Shown here in pieces: positions 48,217 to 56,770 of a stretch of 64,000 bases of DNA. Both the position numbers and the translations under genes were made by a program. Where the stretch lies: the NCBI GenBank assembly GCA_038106145.1, contig JAYODD010000004.1, positions 1 through 64,000 on the forward strand, read 5' to 3'. The notes under the pieces were generated by a model, which made no database searches, had not been told where the DNA came from, and saw only the letters and a list, made by a program, of their open reading frames with translations. Each line of letters opens with the position of its first letter. Position 1 is the stretch's first letter. The DNA comes from JBFJKD01 sp038106145 (lineage in GTDB: Bacteria; Pseudomonadota; Gammaproteobacteria; Pseudomonadales; Porticoccaceae).

Positions 48217-50157
48217 CTACTCAGCGCTAAACAACAGACGGTTGAGGCGCTGCACAAATAGCGCCGGATTTTCCAACTGATGACCCGCGGCCAGCGCAGC
48301 CTGGTCGTACAGCAGTCCGGCCAGGTCCGCGATTTTCTCCTGGTCGGTTTCGCTGGCCAGACGTGTGACCAGGCGGTGCTCCGGATTAATTTCCAGAACC
48401 GGCTTACTGACCGGTGCGCTCTGCCCCGCCGCTTCCAGCAACTTGCGCATCTGCGGCCCGATATCACCTTGCCCCAACACCAGACAGGCGGGAGATTCTG
48501 TGAGCCGGCTGGTGGAGCGCACTTTTTCCACCCGCTCGCCGAGGGCCTCCTTGAGACGCTCCAACACCGCGCTGTGTTCCCCCTCCGCTTCCTGGTCTTT
48601 ATCCTTGTCCTTGTCCTTCGCTTCTCCCAGTGCACCCAGATCCAGTTCACCCCGACTAATGTCCTGTAGCGTTTTGCCATCGAACTCCGGCAGGTTGGAC
48701 ATGGCCCATTCGTCGATGCGTTCGCTTAGCAGCAAAACTTCGATGCCGTGTTTCCGGAAAATTTCGAGATAGGCGCTGTTGCGTATGGCTGTGTCCGAGT
48801 CCCCTACCAGATAGTAAATTTTGTCCTGCCCTTCCTGCATGGCGGCCACGTAGTCTGTCAAGGACACCAGTTGCTCTGTGCCGCGGGTAGTGGGAAAACG
48901 TAACAATCCGGCGATGCGTTCCCGATTGGCGAAATCTTCCGCCAGGCCTTCCTTGAGCACCGGACCAAACACCGCCCAGAATTTTTTGTAGTCGTCCGGC
49001 TGATCCTTGGCCAGTTTTTCCAAAATATCCAGAGCGCGCTTGGTCAATGCGCCGCGAATACTGTCCACCGCCGCACTGCTCTGCAAAATTTCCCGCGAGA
49101 CGTTCAGCGGTAAATCGGCGCAATCCACCACACCCTTGATAAAACGCAGATACAGGGGCAGAAACTGCTCAGCGTCGTCCATGATAAATGTACGCTGAAT
49201 GTACAATTTGATGCCGCGGGGTGTGTCCCGGTTGTACAGATCGAAGGGCGCATGGGCCGGTACGTAGATCAGACTGGTGTAATCCAGTTTGCCCTCGACC
49301 CGATTGTGACTCCAGGTCAGAGGCTTTTCGAAATCGTGGGATACGTGCTTGTAAAATGCCACATAATCGTCGTCGCTGATGTCCTTGCGGGGACGTAGCC
49401 AGAGTGCGGTAGCGGCGTTGACCCGCTCGTATTCCCTGACCGGCGTGGCTGGTTCAGCCTCTTCGCCATCTCCTTTGGCAGTACTATCCGCCGACTGGGC
49501 CGGGCCTTCGGGTTTGTACATTTCCACCGGCACCGCGATATGATCGGAGTACTTTTTAACCAGGCTGCGCAGCCGCCATTCGTTGGCGTATTCCTTAGCG
49601 TCTTCCTTCAAAAACAGGGTGACAGTAGTACCGCGCTGCTCCCGCTTGATGGTTTCAACGGTAAATTCCGCTTCGCCGGAGCAGCTCCAACGCACCGCGT
49701 CCCCCGGTTTGGCACCGGCGCGACGGGACTCCACCACCATTTTATCCGCCACCAGGAAACCCGAATAAAAGCCCACGCCGAACTGGCCGATCAGGTTGGC
49801 GTCCCGCTTGCTGTCCCCGGTCAGATTGCCGAGGAATTCCGCGGTGCCCGAATGGGCGATAGTGCCCAGGTTGGCTACCGCTTCATCCCGCGACATGCCG
49901 ATACCGTTATCGCTGACACTAATGGTGCCCGCCGCCGTATCCACGTCAACACGGATGTGCAGTTCCGTGTCGTCCCCCAGTAGCTCGGGATTTTCCAGGG
50001 ATTCAAAACGGAGCTTGTCGGCGGCGTCGGAGGCATTGGAGATCAGCTCCCGCAGGAAAATATCCCGATTGCTGTACAACGAGTTAATCATCAGGTGCAG
50101 AAGCTGTTTTGCCTCTGTTTGAAAGCCCATGGTCTGTGCTGGTTTTTTGCGCGCCAT
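48217..50157 (-). CDS. htpG: Molecular chaperone HtpG (Hsp90)
   Basis: A 646-residue bacterial Hsp90. Start ATG 50157 (MARKKPAQTMGFQTEAKQL); the frame is open 28 codons further, but this is the family start. The ATPase domain shows IFLRELISNASDAADKLR, VSDNGIGMSRDE and GQFGVGFYSGFLVADKM. The middle domain has the catalytic-loop arginine region in LNVSREILQSSAAVD. Two charged inserts stand out: an acidic Gly/Glu segment near residue 220 and an alternating Lys-Asp run (KDKDKDKD) near residue 520. Expression is probably heat-inducible (see the site at 50201). Confidence 0.96.
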   Translation of the reverse strand: MARKKPAQTMGFQTEAKQLLHLMINSLYSNRDIFLRELISNASDAADKLRFESLENPELLGDDTELHIRVDVDTAAGTISVSDNGIGMSRDEAVANLGTIAHSGTAEFLGNLTGDSKRDANLIGQFGVGFYSGFLVADKMVVESRRAGAKPGDAVRWSCSGEAEFTVETIKREQRGTTVTLFLKEDAKEYANEWRLRSLVKKYSDHIAVPVEMYKPEGPAQSADSTAKGDGEEAEPATPVREYERVNAATALWLRPRKDISDDDYVAFYKHVSHDFEKPLTWSHNRVEGKLDYTSLIYVPAHAPFDLYNRDTPRGIKLYIQRTFIMDDAEQFLPLYLRFIKGVVDCADLPLNVSREILQSSAAVDSIRGALTKRALDILEKLAKDQPDDYKKFWAVFGPVLKEGLAEDFANRERIAGLLRFPTTRGTEQLVSLTDYVAAMQEGQDKIYYLVGDSDTAIRNSAYLEIFRKHGIEVLLLSERIDEWAMSNLPEFDGKTLQDISRGELDLGALGEAKDKDKDKDQEAEGEHSAVLERLKEALGERVEKVRSTSRLTESPACLVLGQGDIGPQMRKLLEAAGQSAPVSKPVLEINPEHRLVTRLASETDQEKIADLAGLLYDQAALAAGHQLENPALFVQRLNRLLFSAE

Positions 50158-50200
50158 ACTAAATCCCCAAGGTTCGATTAACGTTTGTATGCTGTGGTCA

Positions 50201-50229
50201 ATACTGTGGGCGATAAGGGATTTTTCAAC
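50201..50229 (-). promoter_or_regulatory. Candidate heat-shock (sigma-32) promoter of htpG
   Basis: On the minus strand GTTGAAA (50223-50229), 12 bases, then CCCACAGTAT (50201-50210). This resembles CTTGAAA and CCCCATNT with one mismatch in the -35 and two or three in the -10. It lies about 50 bases before the htpG start. Confidence 0.45.
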
Positions 50230-50390
50230 CACCGCGAGCAAAAAACCGTGGGGGTCGTAATGCTGCGGTTTTCAGGAGCGGGAAACTGTACGGCTGGGCA
50301 CATGCGCTGACTGTGGCACAATAGGTGCAAACCCAGCCTGGTATGTGTTGCCGCTTACCCCTGCTGACCTTCCCGGTCCCGGAATTTGCC

Positions 50391-51194
50391 ATGAAGAAAA
50401 TGCCCGACTCATTCCCACCCCTTGCCGTTAAAACCTGCGATGTGCGGGAGGATGGGGTTTTTATTCACGGTTATCCACAGACGGAAATATGCGGCAATCT
50501 GACCTATACCCAGACGCTGTTTCTCACCTGCCGTGCGCGCCTGCCCACGGCGGCGGAGACCGCAGTGCTCGACGCCGTGCTCAACGGCATGATTGGCTAC
50601 GGCTACTGGTCGGTTGCCCGCGCGGTTGCCAGCGCCAACCCCAAACCTTTTCCGGCATTTATGGCGACGTTTCTGGCGGGCGGTGACTATACGATTTTTC
50701 CACAGCACTGCGCCGAGGAAATTCAGCGCTGGCTGCAGTTGATGCGCGATAACCATCTGACGCTGCACGAAACCGCGCAGCGCATTGTTGCCGAGTACGA
50801 CGCCAGTAAACGACGCTTGCCGGGCATCGGGCACCCCAAATTCACCACTATTGACCCGCGATCTCAGGCGGTGCGAGAGGTGGCCGAGAAAAACGGATTT
50901 ATCAGCGACATCACCTTGCTCTATGAAGCGGTGCATCGCGTCTATACGCAGCGCCCGTCGCGCCAGGATCTGTGCATCAATATCGATGGGCGGTTGGCCT
51001 GCACACTGCTGGAGTTGGGTTTTGAGCCACCGGAAACCACCATCATCGCCATGTTGTCGCTGGCGCCAGGCGTGCTCGCTGATATTATGGAACAACTGCG
51101 ACAAAAACCGTCGCTACAACTAATGGTGGGATTGCCCAGTGAATACAGCGGGGAAGCGGGCCGCCATTTGCCTGAAGAATATATTCGCGATTAG
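50391..51194 (+). CDS. Short citrate-synthase-like protein (citryl-CoA-lyase-like)
   Basis: A 267-residue protein of the citrate-synthase superfamily, much shorter than citrate synthase (~430). The conserved GIGHPKF segment (residues ~144-150) corresponds to the active-site histidine at position 320 in the pig enzyme. INIDGRLACTLLELGFEP carries the catalytic aspartate. The first catalytic histidine region is replaced by SANPKPFPAFMATFLAGG. Such short proteins act as citryl-CoA lyases or have unknown roles. ATG 50391 has GGA nine bases upstream; ATG 50400 is possible. It is read 12 bases ahead of a Nudix gene and divergent from htpG. Confidence 0.75.
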   Translation: MKKMPDSFPPLAVKTCDVREDGVFIHGYPQTEICGNLTYTQTLFLTCRARLPTAAETAVLDAVLNGMIGYGYWSVARAVASANPKPFPAFMATFLAGGDYTIFPQHCAEEIQRWLQLMRDNHLTLHETAQRIVAEYDASKRRLPGIGHPKFTTIDPRSQAVREVAEKNGFISDITLLYEAVHRVYTQRPSRQDLCINIDGRLACTLLELGFEPPETTIIAMLSLAPGVLADIMEQLRQKPSLQLMVGLPSEYSGEAGRHLPEEYIRD

Positions 51195-51205
51195 AGGAAT
51201 AGGTT

Positions 51206-52021
51206 GTGACTAATCCCAGGCTCGACTACGCCGCCACCGTCATGTTGCTGAGAAATAGCACGCGCGGCATGGAGGTTCTGCTCCTCGAACGTAGCGGAAA
51301 ATCCGAGTCGTTCGCGGGGGCTTTTGTGTTTCCCGGCGGCAAAGTGGATCTACAGGACGCGCACCCGGACTACGCCGCGCTGTATGCGGGTCACACCGAT
51401 GAAGACGCCAGCCGAATCCTCAGCGTACCCCGCTACGGTCTGGCTTACTGGACCGGCGCCATCCGCGAGTGCTTTGAAGAAGCCGGTATCCTGCTGGCCT
51501 ACGACCGCCATGGCGAGCTGGTCAGTTTCAGGGACGCGGCGGTCAAGCAACGCTTTGCCGAGTATCGCGCCGGGCTCAATCAGGGCACCCTGAAGTTGCT
51601 CGATATCTGCCGCGACGAACAGTTAACCCTGGCAACCGAACAGATTGCCTATTTTAGCCACTGGGTGACTCCTGTCGCGGCGCCGCGCCGCTTTGACACG
51701 CGCTTTTTCGTGTGCCGCGTGCCGGATCATCAGGAGGCACTGATCGACAATCGCGAAGCGGTGTCGCAATGTTGGCTAACGCCGACGGAGGCGCTACGCA
51801 AAGCCGACGAAGAAAACATGCAGATATTTTTTCCCACCCGCAAACACATCGAAGCATTGGCGGAGTACGACGACACCGAGTCCTTATTACGCGAAGCCCT
51901 CAAGAAAACCGATATTCCGCGCATTCTGCCGTTGCGTCAGGACACCCCGGATGGCTTTCGCATCCTGCTGCCCGGGGATGACGGGTACGAATACCGCGAG
52001 GTCGCCGAAACACATTATTGA
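51206..52021 (+). CDS. Nudix hydrolase, NUDT19-like (second copy)
   Basis: A 271-residue Nudix protein in the same subfamily as 17414-18211, with the split Nudix box: FVFPGGKVDLQD (residues ~35-46), an insertion, then AIRECFEEAGILLAYDR (~84-100). FSHWVTPVAAPRRFDTRFFV and NREAVSQCWLTPTEAL follow the family pattern. The start is GTG 51206 with GAGG upstream. It follows the short citrate-synthase-like gene by 12 bases and is probably in its operon. If the family acts on CoA esters, a shared CoA theme with the neighbour and the enoyl-CoA hydratases is possible. Confidence 0.85.
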   Translation: MTNPRLDYAATVMLLRNSTRGMEVLLLERSGKSESFAGAFVFPGGKVDLQDAHPDYAALYAGHTDEDASRILSVPRYGLAYWTGAIRECFEEAGILLAYDRHGELVSFRDAAVKQRFAEYRAGLNQGTLKLLDICRDEQLTLATEQIAYFSHWVTPVAAPRRFDTRFFVCRVPDHQEALIDNREAVSQCWLTPTEALRKADEENMQIFFPTRKHIEALAEYDDTESLLREALKKTDIPRILPLRQDTPDGFRILLPGDDGYEYREVAETHY

Positions 52022-52075
52022 CCGACCGCGCGCCATCGGCAAACACCGCGCTCCCATACAGCGGACAAAAACAAC

Positions 52076-52294
52076 GTGAACAGGAATTCAAACAACAGTT
52101 CCATCGACCCACCGGCGTACTTCATATGCGACGATAAAATTGGACAAATCGTTTTTAATCAACCCGACAATCGCAATAGCATGATGCCGCCGATGCTAAC
52201 AGCGTTTTCTAAGGCGCTGGGGAAAGCCAACGCCGGCACGGATTTGCGCCGCCTGGTAACCACCGCTACCGGCAAATCGCTTCGCGCGGGATAA
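52076..52294 (+). pseudogene. Truncated enoyl-CoA hydratase fragment
   Basis: A 72-codon frame from GTG 52076 matches only the first ~60 residues of a crotonase: IGQIVFNQPDNRNSMMPPML, then LRRLVTTATGKSLRAG. The last piece corresponds to the oxyanion-hole segment TG.GK.F.AG, but the frame stops right there, and no homology continues in other frames that I can see. It is probably the remnant of a second enoyl-CoA hydratase. It directly precedes an intact enoyl-CoA hydratase gene. Confidence 0.6.
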
Positions 52295-52345
52295 TCTACA
52301 ATGCCGCGCAACCCAATTTATTATTAACCGATCAGGACAAAGCGT

Positions 52346-53155
52346 ATGCCGACTTCAACAACACCAGAGCCCCATCCCGAGGGGCGCATCAGTCTGGAAA
52401 TTCGCGGACATCTTTTGTTGATGGGCATCGACCGCCCGGAAAAATACAACGGATTTACGCCGAAAATGTTTACCGAGCTGGCCGATGCCTATGCGCAACT
52501 GGAAGAAAATTCGGAATTACGGGTCGGCGTTTTATTTGCCCACGGCAAGCATTTTACCGCCGGACTGGATTTGCCCAAATTTTCCGCAGCCATGGCTGCG
52601 GGCGAACCGGTCCTTCCCACCAATGGTATCGATCCCTTCGCGTTACGCGGCACGCCCCGCACCAAACCGGTGGTGAGCGCCGTCCACGGCATTTGTTTTA
52701 CCGCGGGCATCGAATTGATGCTCGCTACCGAAATAGTGATCGCCGCGGACGACACGCGCTTTGCGCAAATGGAAGTTGGGCGAGGCATCATGGCAACCGG
52801 CGGTGCAACCGTACGCATGGTGCAACGGGGTGGTTGGGGCAATGCCATGCAGGTACTGCTGACTGGAGGCGAATTCAGCGCAGCTCAGGCGTTGCGCTAT
52901 CAGTTTGTGCAGGAAGTGTTGCCGCAAGACGAAGTGCTACCGCGCGCCATCGCCCTGGCGCAAACCATCGCCAGCCAGGCGCCCCTCGCGGTCCAGGCGA
53001 CGCTAAACAGCGCGCGCACCTATCTGCTTGCGGGGCAGGAAGCGGCCGTCGCCGATTTTACTGACGCTATGCAGCGCCTCGCCACCACGGCGGACGCCAG
53101 AGAAGGCGTACAATCATTTATCGAAAAACGGCCACCGATTTTTAGTGGCCGCTGA
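52346..53155 (+). CDS. Enoyl-CoA hydratase/isomerase family protein
   Basis: A 269-residue crotonase-fold protein. Oxyanion-hole segments are FAHGKHFTAGLDLPKF and VHGICFTAGIELMLATEIVI. The usual active-site glutamate positions fall in RFAQMEVGRGIMATGG; one of the two glutamates of true hydratases is present and the other appears to be replaced, so isomerase or another crotonase chemistry is possible. An AGGA lies nine bases before the ATG. It is convergent with sucD. Confidence 0.85.
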   Translation: MPTSTTPEPHPEGRISLEIRGHLLLMGIDRPEKYNGFTPKMFTELADAYAQLEENSELRVGVLFAHGKHFTAGLDLPKFSAAMAAGEPVLPTNGIDPFALRGTPRTKPVVSAVHGICFTAGIELMLATEIVIAADDTRFAQMEVGRGIMATGGATVRMVQRGGWGNAMQVLLTGGEFSAAQALRYQFVQEVLPQDEVLPRAIALAQTIASQAPLAVQATLNSARTYLLAGQEAAVADFTDAMQRLATTADAREGVQSFIEKRPPIFSGR

Positions 53156-53182
53156 AGCACTACCGGCGAGAGACTGGCATGG

Positions 53183-54055
53183 TTACCAGCCCGTGACTTC
53201 CTTGAGACCATTGCCGATTTCCGCGAGACTGCGCACGGTTTTGACGCCGGCATCTTCCAGCGCCGCAAATTTTTCATCCGCCGTGCCCTTGCCGCCCGAG
53301 ATAATTGCACCGGCGTGTCCCATTCGTTTCCCCGCCGGAGCGGTGACTCCCGCGATATAGGAGACCACCGGCTTGCTCACATTGGCCTTAATATAAGCGG
53401 CCGCCTCTTCCTCGGCGCTGCCACCGATTTCGCCAATCATCACAATCGCTTCGGTTTTGGGATCCAGTTCGAATAACGCCAGAATATCAATAAAATTCGA
53501 GCCGGGAATGGGGTCTCCGCCAATACCCACACAGGTCGACTGACCAAAACCGTAGTCCGTGGTCTGCTTGACCGCTTCATAGGTCAGGGTACCCGAGCGG
53601 GATACTACACCCACTTTGCCCGGCAAATGTATATGCCCGGGCATAATGCCAATTTTACATTCGCCCGGGGTGATGACCCCGGGGCAGTTGGGGCCAATCA
53701 GGCGTACGCCCAACTCGTCACAGCGCACCTTGCACACCAGCATATCCAGGGTAGGAATACCCTCGGTGATGCAGACAATCAATTTCACGCCCGCATTGGC
53801 GGCTTCCAGAATCGAGTCCTTGCAAAAAGGTGCTGGGACGTAAATTACCGAGGCGTCCGCGCCGGTTGCCGCCACCGCATCACTTACCGTGTTAAACACT
53901 GGCAACCCAAGGTGGGTTTGACCTCCCTTGCCCGGGGTGACACCACCCACCATATTGGTGCCATAGGCAATGGCCTGCTCGGAGTGCATGGTGCCCTGAG
54001 AACCGGTAAACCCCTGACAGATAACCCGCGTGTTTTTGTCAATTAAAATACTCAT
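53183..54055 (-). CDS. sucD: Succinyl-CoA synthetase alpha subunit
   Basis: A 290-residue alpha subunit that binds CoA and carries the phosphohistidine. Key stretches are CQGFTGSQGTMHSEQAIAYG, then GPNCPGVITPGECKIGIMPG, then VSRSGTLTYEAVKQTTDYGF, and the active-site histidine in GHAGAIISGGKGTADEK. Its ATG overlaps the sucC stop by one base (TAATG). It is the last gene of the TCA operon in this window. Confidence 0.96.
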   Translation of the reverse strand: MSILIDKNTRVICQGFTGSQGTMHSEQAIAYGTNMVGGVTPGKGGQTHLGLPVFNTVSDAVAATGADASVIYVPAPFCKDSILEAANAGVKLIVCITEGIPTLDMLVCKVRCDELGVRLIGPNCPGVITPGECKIGIMPGHIHLPGKVGVVSRSGTLTYEAVKQTTDYGFGQSTCVGIGGDPIPGSNFIDILALFELDPKTEAIVMIGEIGGSAEEEAAAYIKANVSKPVVSYIAGVTAPAGKRMGHAGAIISGGKGTADEKFAALEDAGVKTVRSLAEIGNGLKEVTGW

Positions 54056-55241
54056 TACTTCCCCTCCGCCGCTTTGACAACGGCCTGCGCGGCGCCGGTC
54101 AAACTGGTTGCTGCAATAATATTTAAACCGCTGTCGGCCAGTAATTTGGAACCGATTTCAGCGTTATTACCTTCGAGACGCACCACCACCGGCACATTGA
54201 CGCCAACCTCTGCGACCGCGCCGATAATGCCCTCGGCGATCAAATCGCAACGCACAATGCCGCCAAATATATTCACCAGCACGGCTTTGACATTGGCATC
54301 GGATAAAATGATTTTAAATGCTTCACTCACCCGTTCTTTGGTCGCGCCGCCGCCGACGTCGAGGAAATTGGCCGGTCTCCCACCGTGAATTTTAACGATG
54401 TCCATGGTACCCATGGCCAGTCCCGCGCCGTTTACCAGGCAGCCGATATTGCCATCGAGCGCCACGTAGTTAAGATCCCAGGACGCCGCCTGCGCCTCCC
54501 GCTCATCGTCCTGCGTAACATCGTGCAACGCCGCCATTTGTGGTTGTCGGTACAGGGCATTGCCATCGATATTTATTTTTGCGTCGAGGCAGTGGAGATT
54601 ACCCTCGGCAGTAATCACCAGCGGATTTATTTCCAGTAGCGCCAGATCTTTTTCCTGAAACAGTTTCGCCAGCCCCAGAAAAATATGCGTGAATTGTTTA
54701 ATTTGATCGCCACTCAGGCCCAGCTTGAACGCCAGCTCGCGACCCTGGTATGGTTGCGCGCCGGTCAGCGGATCAATGGTTGCCTTGAGAATTTTCTCCG
54801 GCGTTTCGTGGGCCACTTTCTCAATTTCCACACCGCCTTCAGTGGAGGCCATAAAAACTATGCGGCGCGAGGAGCGATCCACCACTGCGCCCAAATATAA
54901 TTCGTTGGCGATATCCGTGCAGGCCTCCACCAGGATGCGGCTGACCGGCTGACCGGCTGCGTCAGTCTGGTAAGTCACCAGCCGTTTGCCCAGCCACTGT
55001 TGCGCAAACTCCTTAATTTCCTCTTTCGAGGACACCAGCTTCACCCCACCGGCCTTGCCGCGCCCGCCGGCGTGCACCTGCGCTTTGACCACCCAACGAT
55101 TGCCCGCGATTTTGTCGGCAGCAGCCACCGCTTCTTCTACGGTGGCGGCGGCAATACCGGTGGATACCGGCAGCCCGTATTCGGCAAACAATTGTTTACC
55201 CTGATTNNNNNNNNNNTACCCTGATATTCGTGCAAATTCAT
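54055..55241 (-). CDS. sucC: Succinyl-CoA synthetase beta subunit (assembly gap near the start)
   Basis: SucC is the ATP-grasp subunit, forming succinyl-CoA with SucD. The N run (55207-55216) falls in codons 9-12. On the minus strand the start reads ATG AAT TTG CAC GAA TAT CAG GGT, giving MNLHEYQG. The other side of the N run resumes with CAG GGT AAA CAA, giving QGKQLFAEYG. Both flanks share the nine bases TACCCTGAT, so the true sequence is probably a direct join giving MNLHEYQGKQLFAEYG, the usual SucC N-terminus. Grasp motifs AGGRGKAGGVKLV and NGAGLAMGTMDIVKIHGG are complete. Confidence 0.93.
55207..55216. other. Assembly gap (ten N) near the sucC start; unmerged overlap
   Basis: The left flank ends TTTACCCTGATT and the right flank begins TACCCTGATATTC. 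The shared TACCCTGAT shows that the two contigs overlap and should be joined. The ten N are artificial, and no sequence is missing. Confidence 0.9.
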
Positions 55242-55285
55242 AGTAACTTCCTGCAGCGAGATTGAATGTTAGACGGCGGTGCCGT

Positions 55286-56731
55286 TCATTTTTTGCGTTT
55301 GCGCCGGTTGGCGACGTGAATGGCATGGCCGTTAACTGCCAGTGCGGCTTCGTGCACGGCCTCGGACAGGGTTGGATGGCCAAACACCATCATCCCGATA
55401 TCCTCGGCGCTGGAACCGAATTCCATGGCGATGGCGACCTGTTGGACCAGATCGGCGGCCGAGGGGCCCATAATATGGCAGCCGAGAATGCGGTCGGTGT
55501 CGGCGTGGGCAATCATCTTCACCATGCCTTCCGTTTCGTCCGCCGCCAGGGCGCGACCACTGGCCGCAAAGGGAAAGAGACCGACATTGTAGGGCTCGCC
55601 GGATTGCTTTAACTGCTCCTCCGTCAGACCCACGGAAGCAATTTCCGGATGGGTATAAATCACGTTGGGAATAATGTCGTAATTCATCTGGGTTTTTTGT
55701 CCGGCGATGCGCTCGGCAACCATCACCCCTTCTTCCGAACCCTTGTGTGCCAGCATTGGGCCGCGCACGATGTCCCCGATCGCCCATACACCGGGCGCAT
55801 TAGTGGCGCAGTAGTCGTCGACAAAAATAGAACCCCGTTCATCCAGGTTCACACCGCTGTCCTGCGCCAGTAAATGCTCTGTGTTGGGCCGACGACCGAC
55901 GCAGACAATCAGCTTATCGAAGGTTTCCTGGTGTTCCTCGCCGTTGGCGTTTTGAAACGTTACCGCCACCTTGTTTTTTTTCACTTCCGTGCCGGTTACC
56001 CGGCACCCCAGACGAATATCCAGACCCTGTTTGGTAAATACTTTATTGGCGTCCCGGGCAATCTGCTTGTCCATCATCGCCAGAAACACGTCGAGGGCCT
56101 CCAGCAACACCACTTCGGAACCGAGTCGATTCCACACGCTGCCCAGTTCCAGGCCGATAACCCCGGCGCCGATAATACCGAGACGTTTGGGAACTTTGGT
56201 CAGGGCCAGAGCACCGGAAGAATCGATAATGGTGTCACCGTTGATGGGCGCCACGGGAATATCGATAGGTTGCGAGCCGGTGGCGAGCACCACGTGCTCC
56301 GCGGCGAGGATCTGCACTTCACCCTCGTGATCGGTAAATTCCACCTTGTGCCCCGCCAGCAATTTGCCGGTGCCATACAGTGCCGTGACCTCGTTACTTT
56401 TAAACAGCCCGGCGATACCACCCGTGAGCTGTTTAACAATCTGATCCTTGCGGCCAATCATCTTGTCGACATCCAGCGCAACGTCTTTGACCCCAATACC
56501 GTGTTTGTCGAAGGACGACAGCGCCTCCGCATAGAGGTACGAACTGTCGAGTAGAGCCTTTGACGGGATACAACCCACATTGAGACAGGTGCCACCATTG
56601 ACCCCGTCGCCCTCCGCCGTCACGTATTTTTCAATACAGGCGGTTTTCAGGCCGAGTTGCGCCGCACGTATCGCGCAGACATAACCGGCGGGGCCGGAGC
56701 CAATCACAATAACGTCATATTTATCAGCCAT
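55286..56731 (-). CDS. lpd: Dihydrolipoamide dehydrogenase (E3)
   Basis: A 481-residue flavoprotein that reoxidises dihydrolipoyl groups of the 2-oxoglutarate (and possibly pyruvate) dehydrogenase complex. FAD motif VIVIGSGPAGYVCAIRAA, redox disulfide GGTCLNVGCIPSK, NAD motif LGIIGAGVIGLELGSVW and the interface HPTLSEAVHEAAL are all intact. It lies between sucB and sucC in the operon, the Pseudomonas-type order. Confidence 0.96.
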   Translation of the reverse strand: MADKYDVIVIGSGPAGYVCAIRAAQLGLKTACIEKYVTAEGDGVNGGTCLNVGCIPSKALLDSSYLYAEALSSFDKHGIGVKDVALDVDKMIGRKDQIVKQLTGGIAGLFKSNEVTALYGTGKLLAGHKVEFTDHEGEVQILAAEHVVLATGSQPIDIPVAPINGDTIIDSSGALALTKVPKRLGIIGAGVIGLELGSVWNRLGSEVVLLEALDVFLAMMDKQIARDANKVFTKQGLDIRLGCRVTGTEVKKNKVAVTFQNANGEEHQETFDKLIVCVGRRPNTEHLLAQDSGVNLDERGSIFVDDYCATNAPGVWAIGDIVRGPMLAHKGSEEGVMVAERIAGQKTQMNYDIIPNVIYTHPEIASVGLTEEQLKQSGEPYNVGLFPFAASGRALAADETEGMVKMIAHADTDRILGCHIMGPSAADLVQQVAIAMEFGSSAEDIGMMVFGHPTLSEAVHEAALAVNGHAIHVANRRKRKK

Positions 56732-56770
56732 AATTTCGCCTAAATATTTTATTAATTAATAGGTTATACA

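Noticed and set aside
55242..55383. Long sucC start reading through to 55383
   Set aside because: It is an artefact of translating through ten N in the wrong phase; the right contig has a clear ATG at 55241 that gives the family N-terminus.
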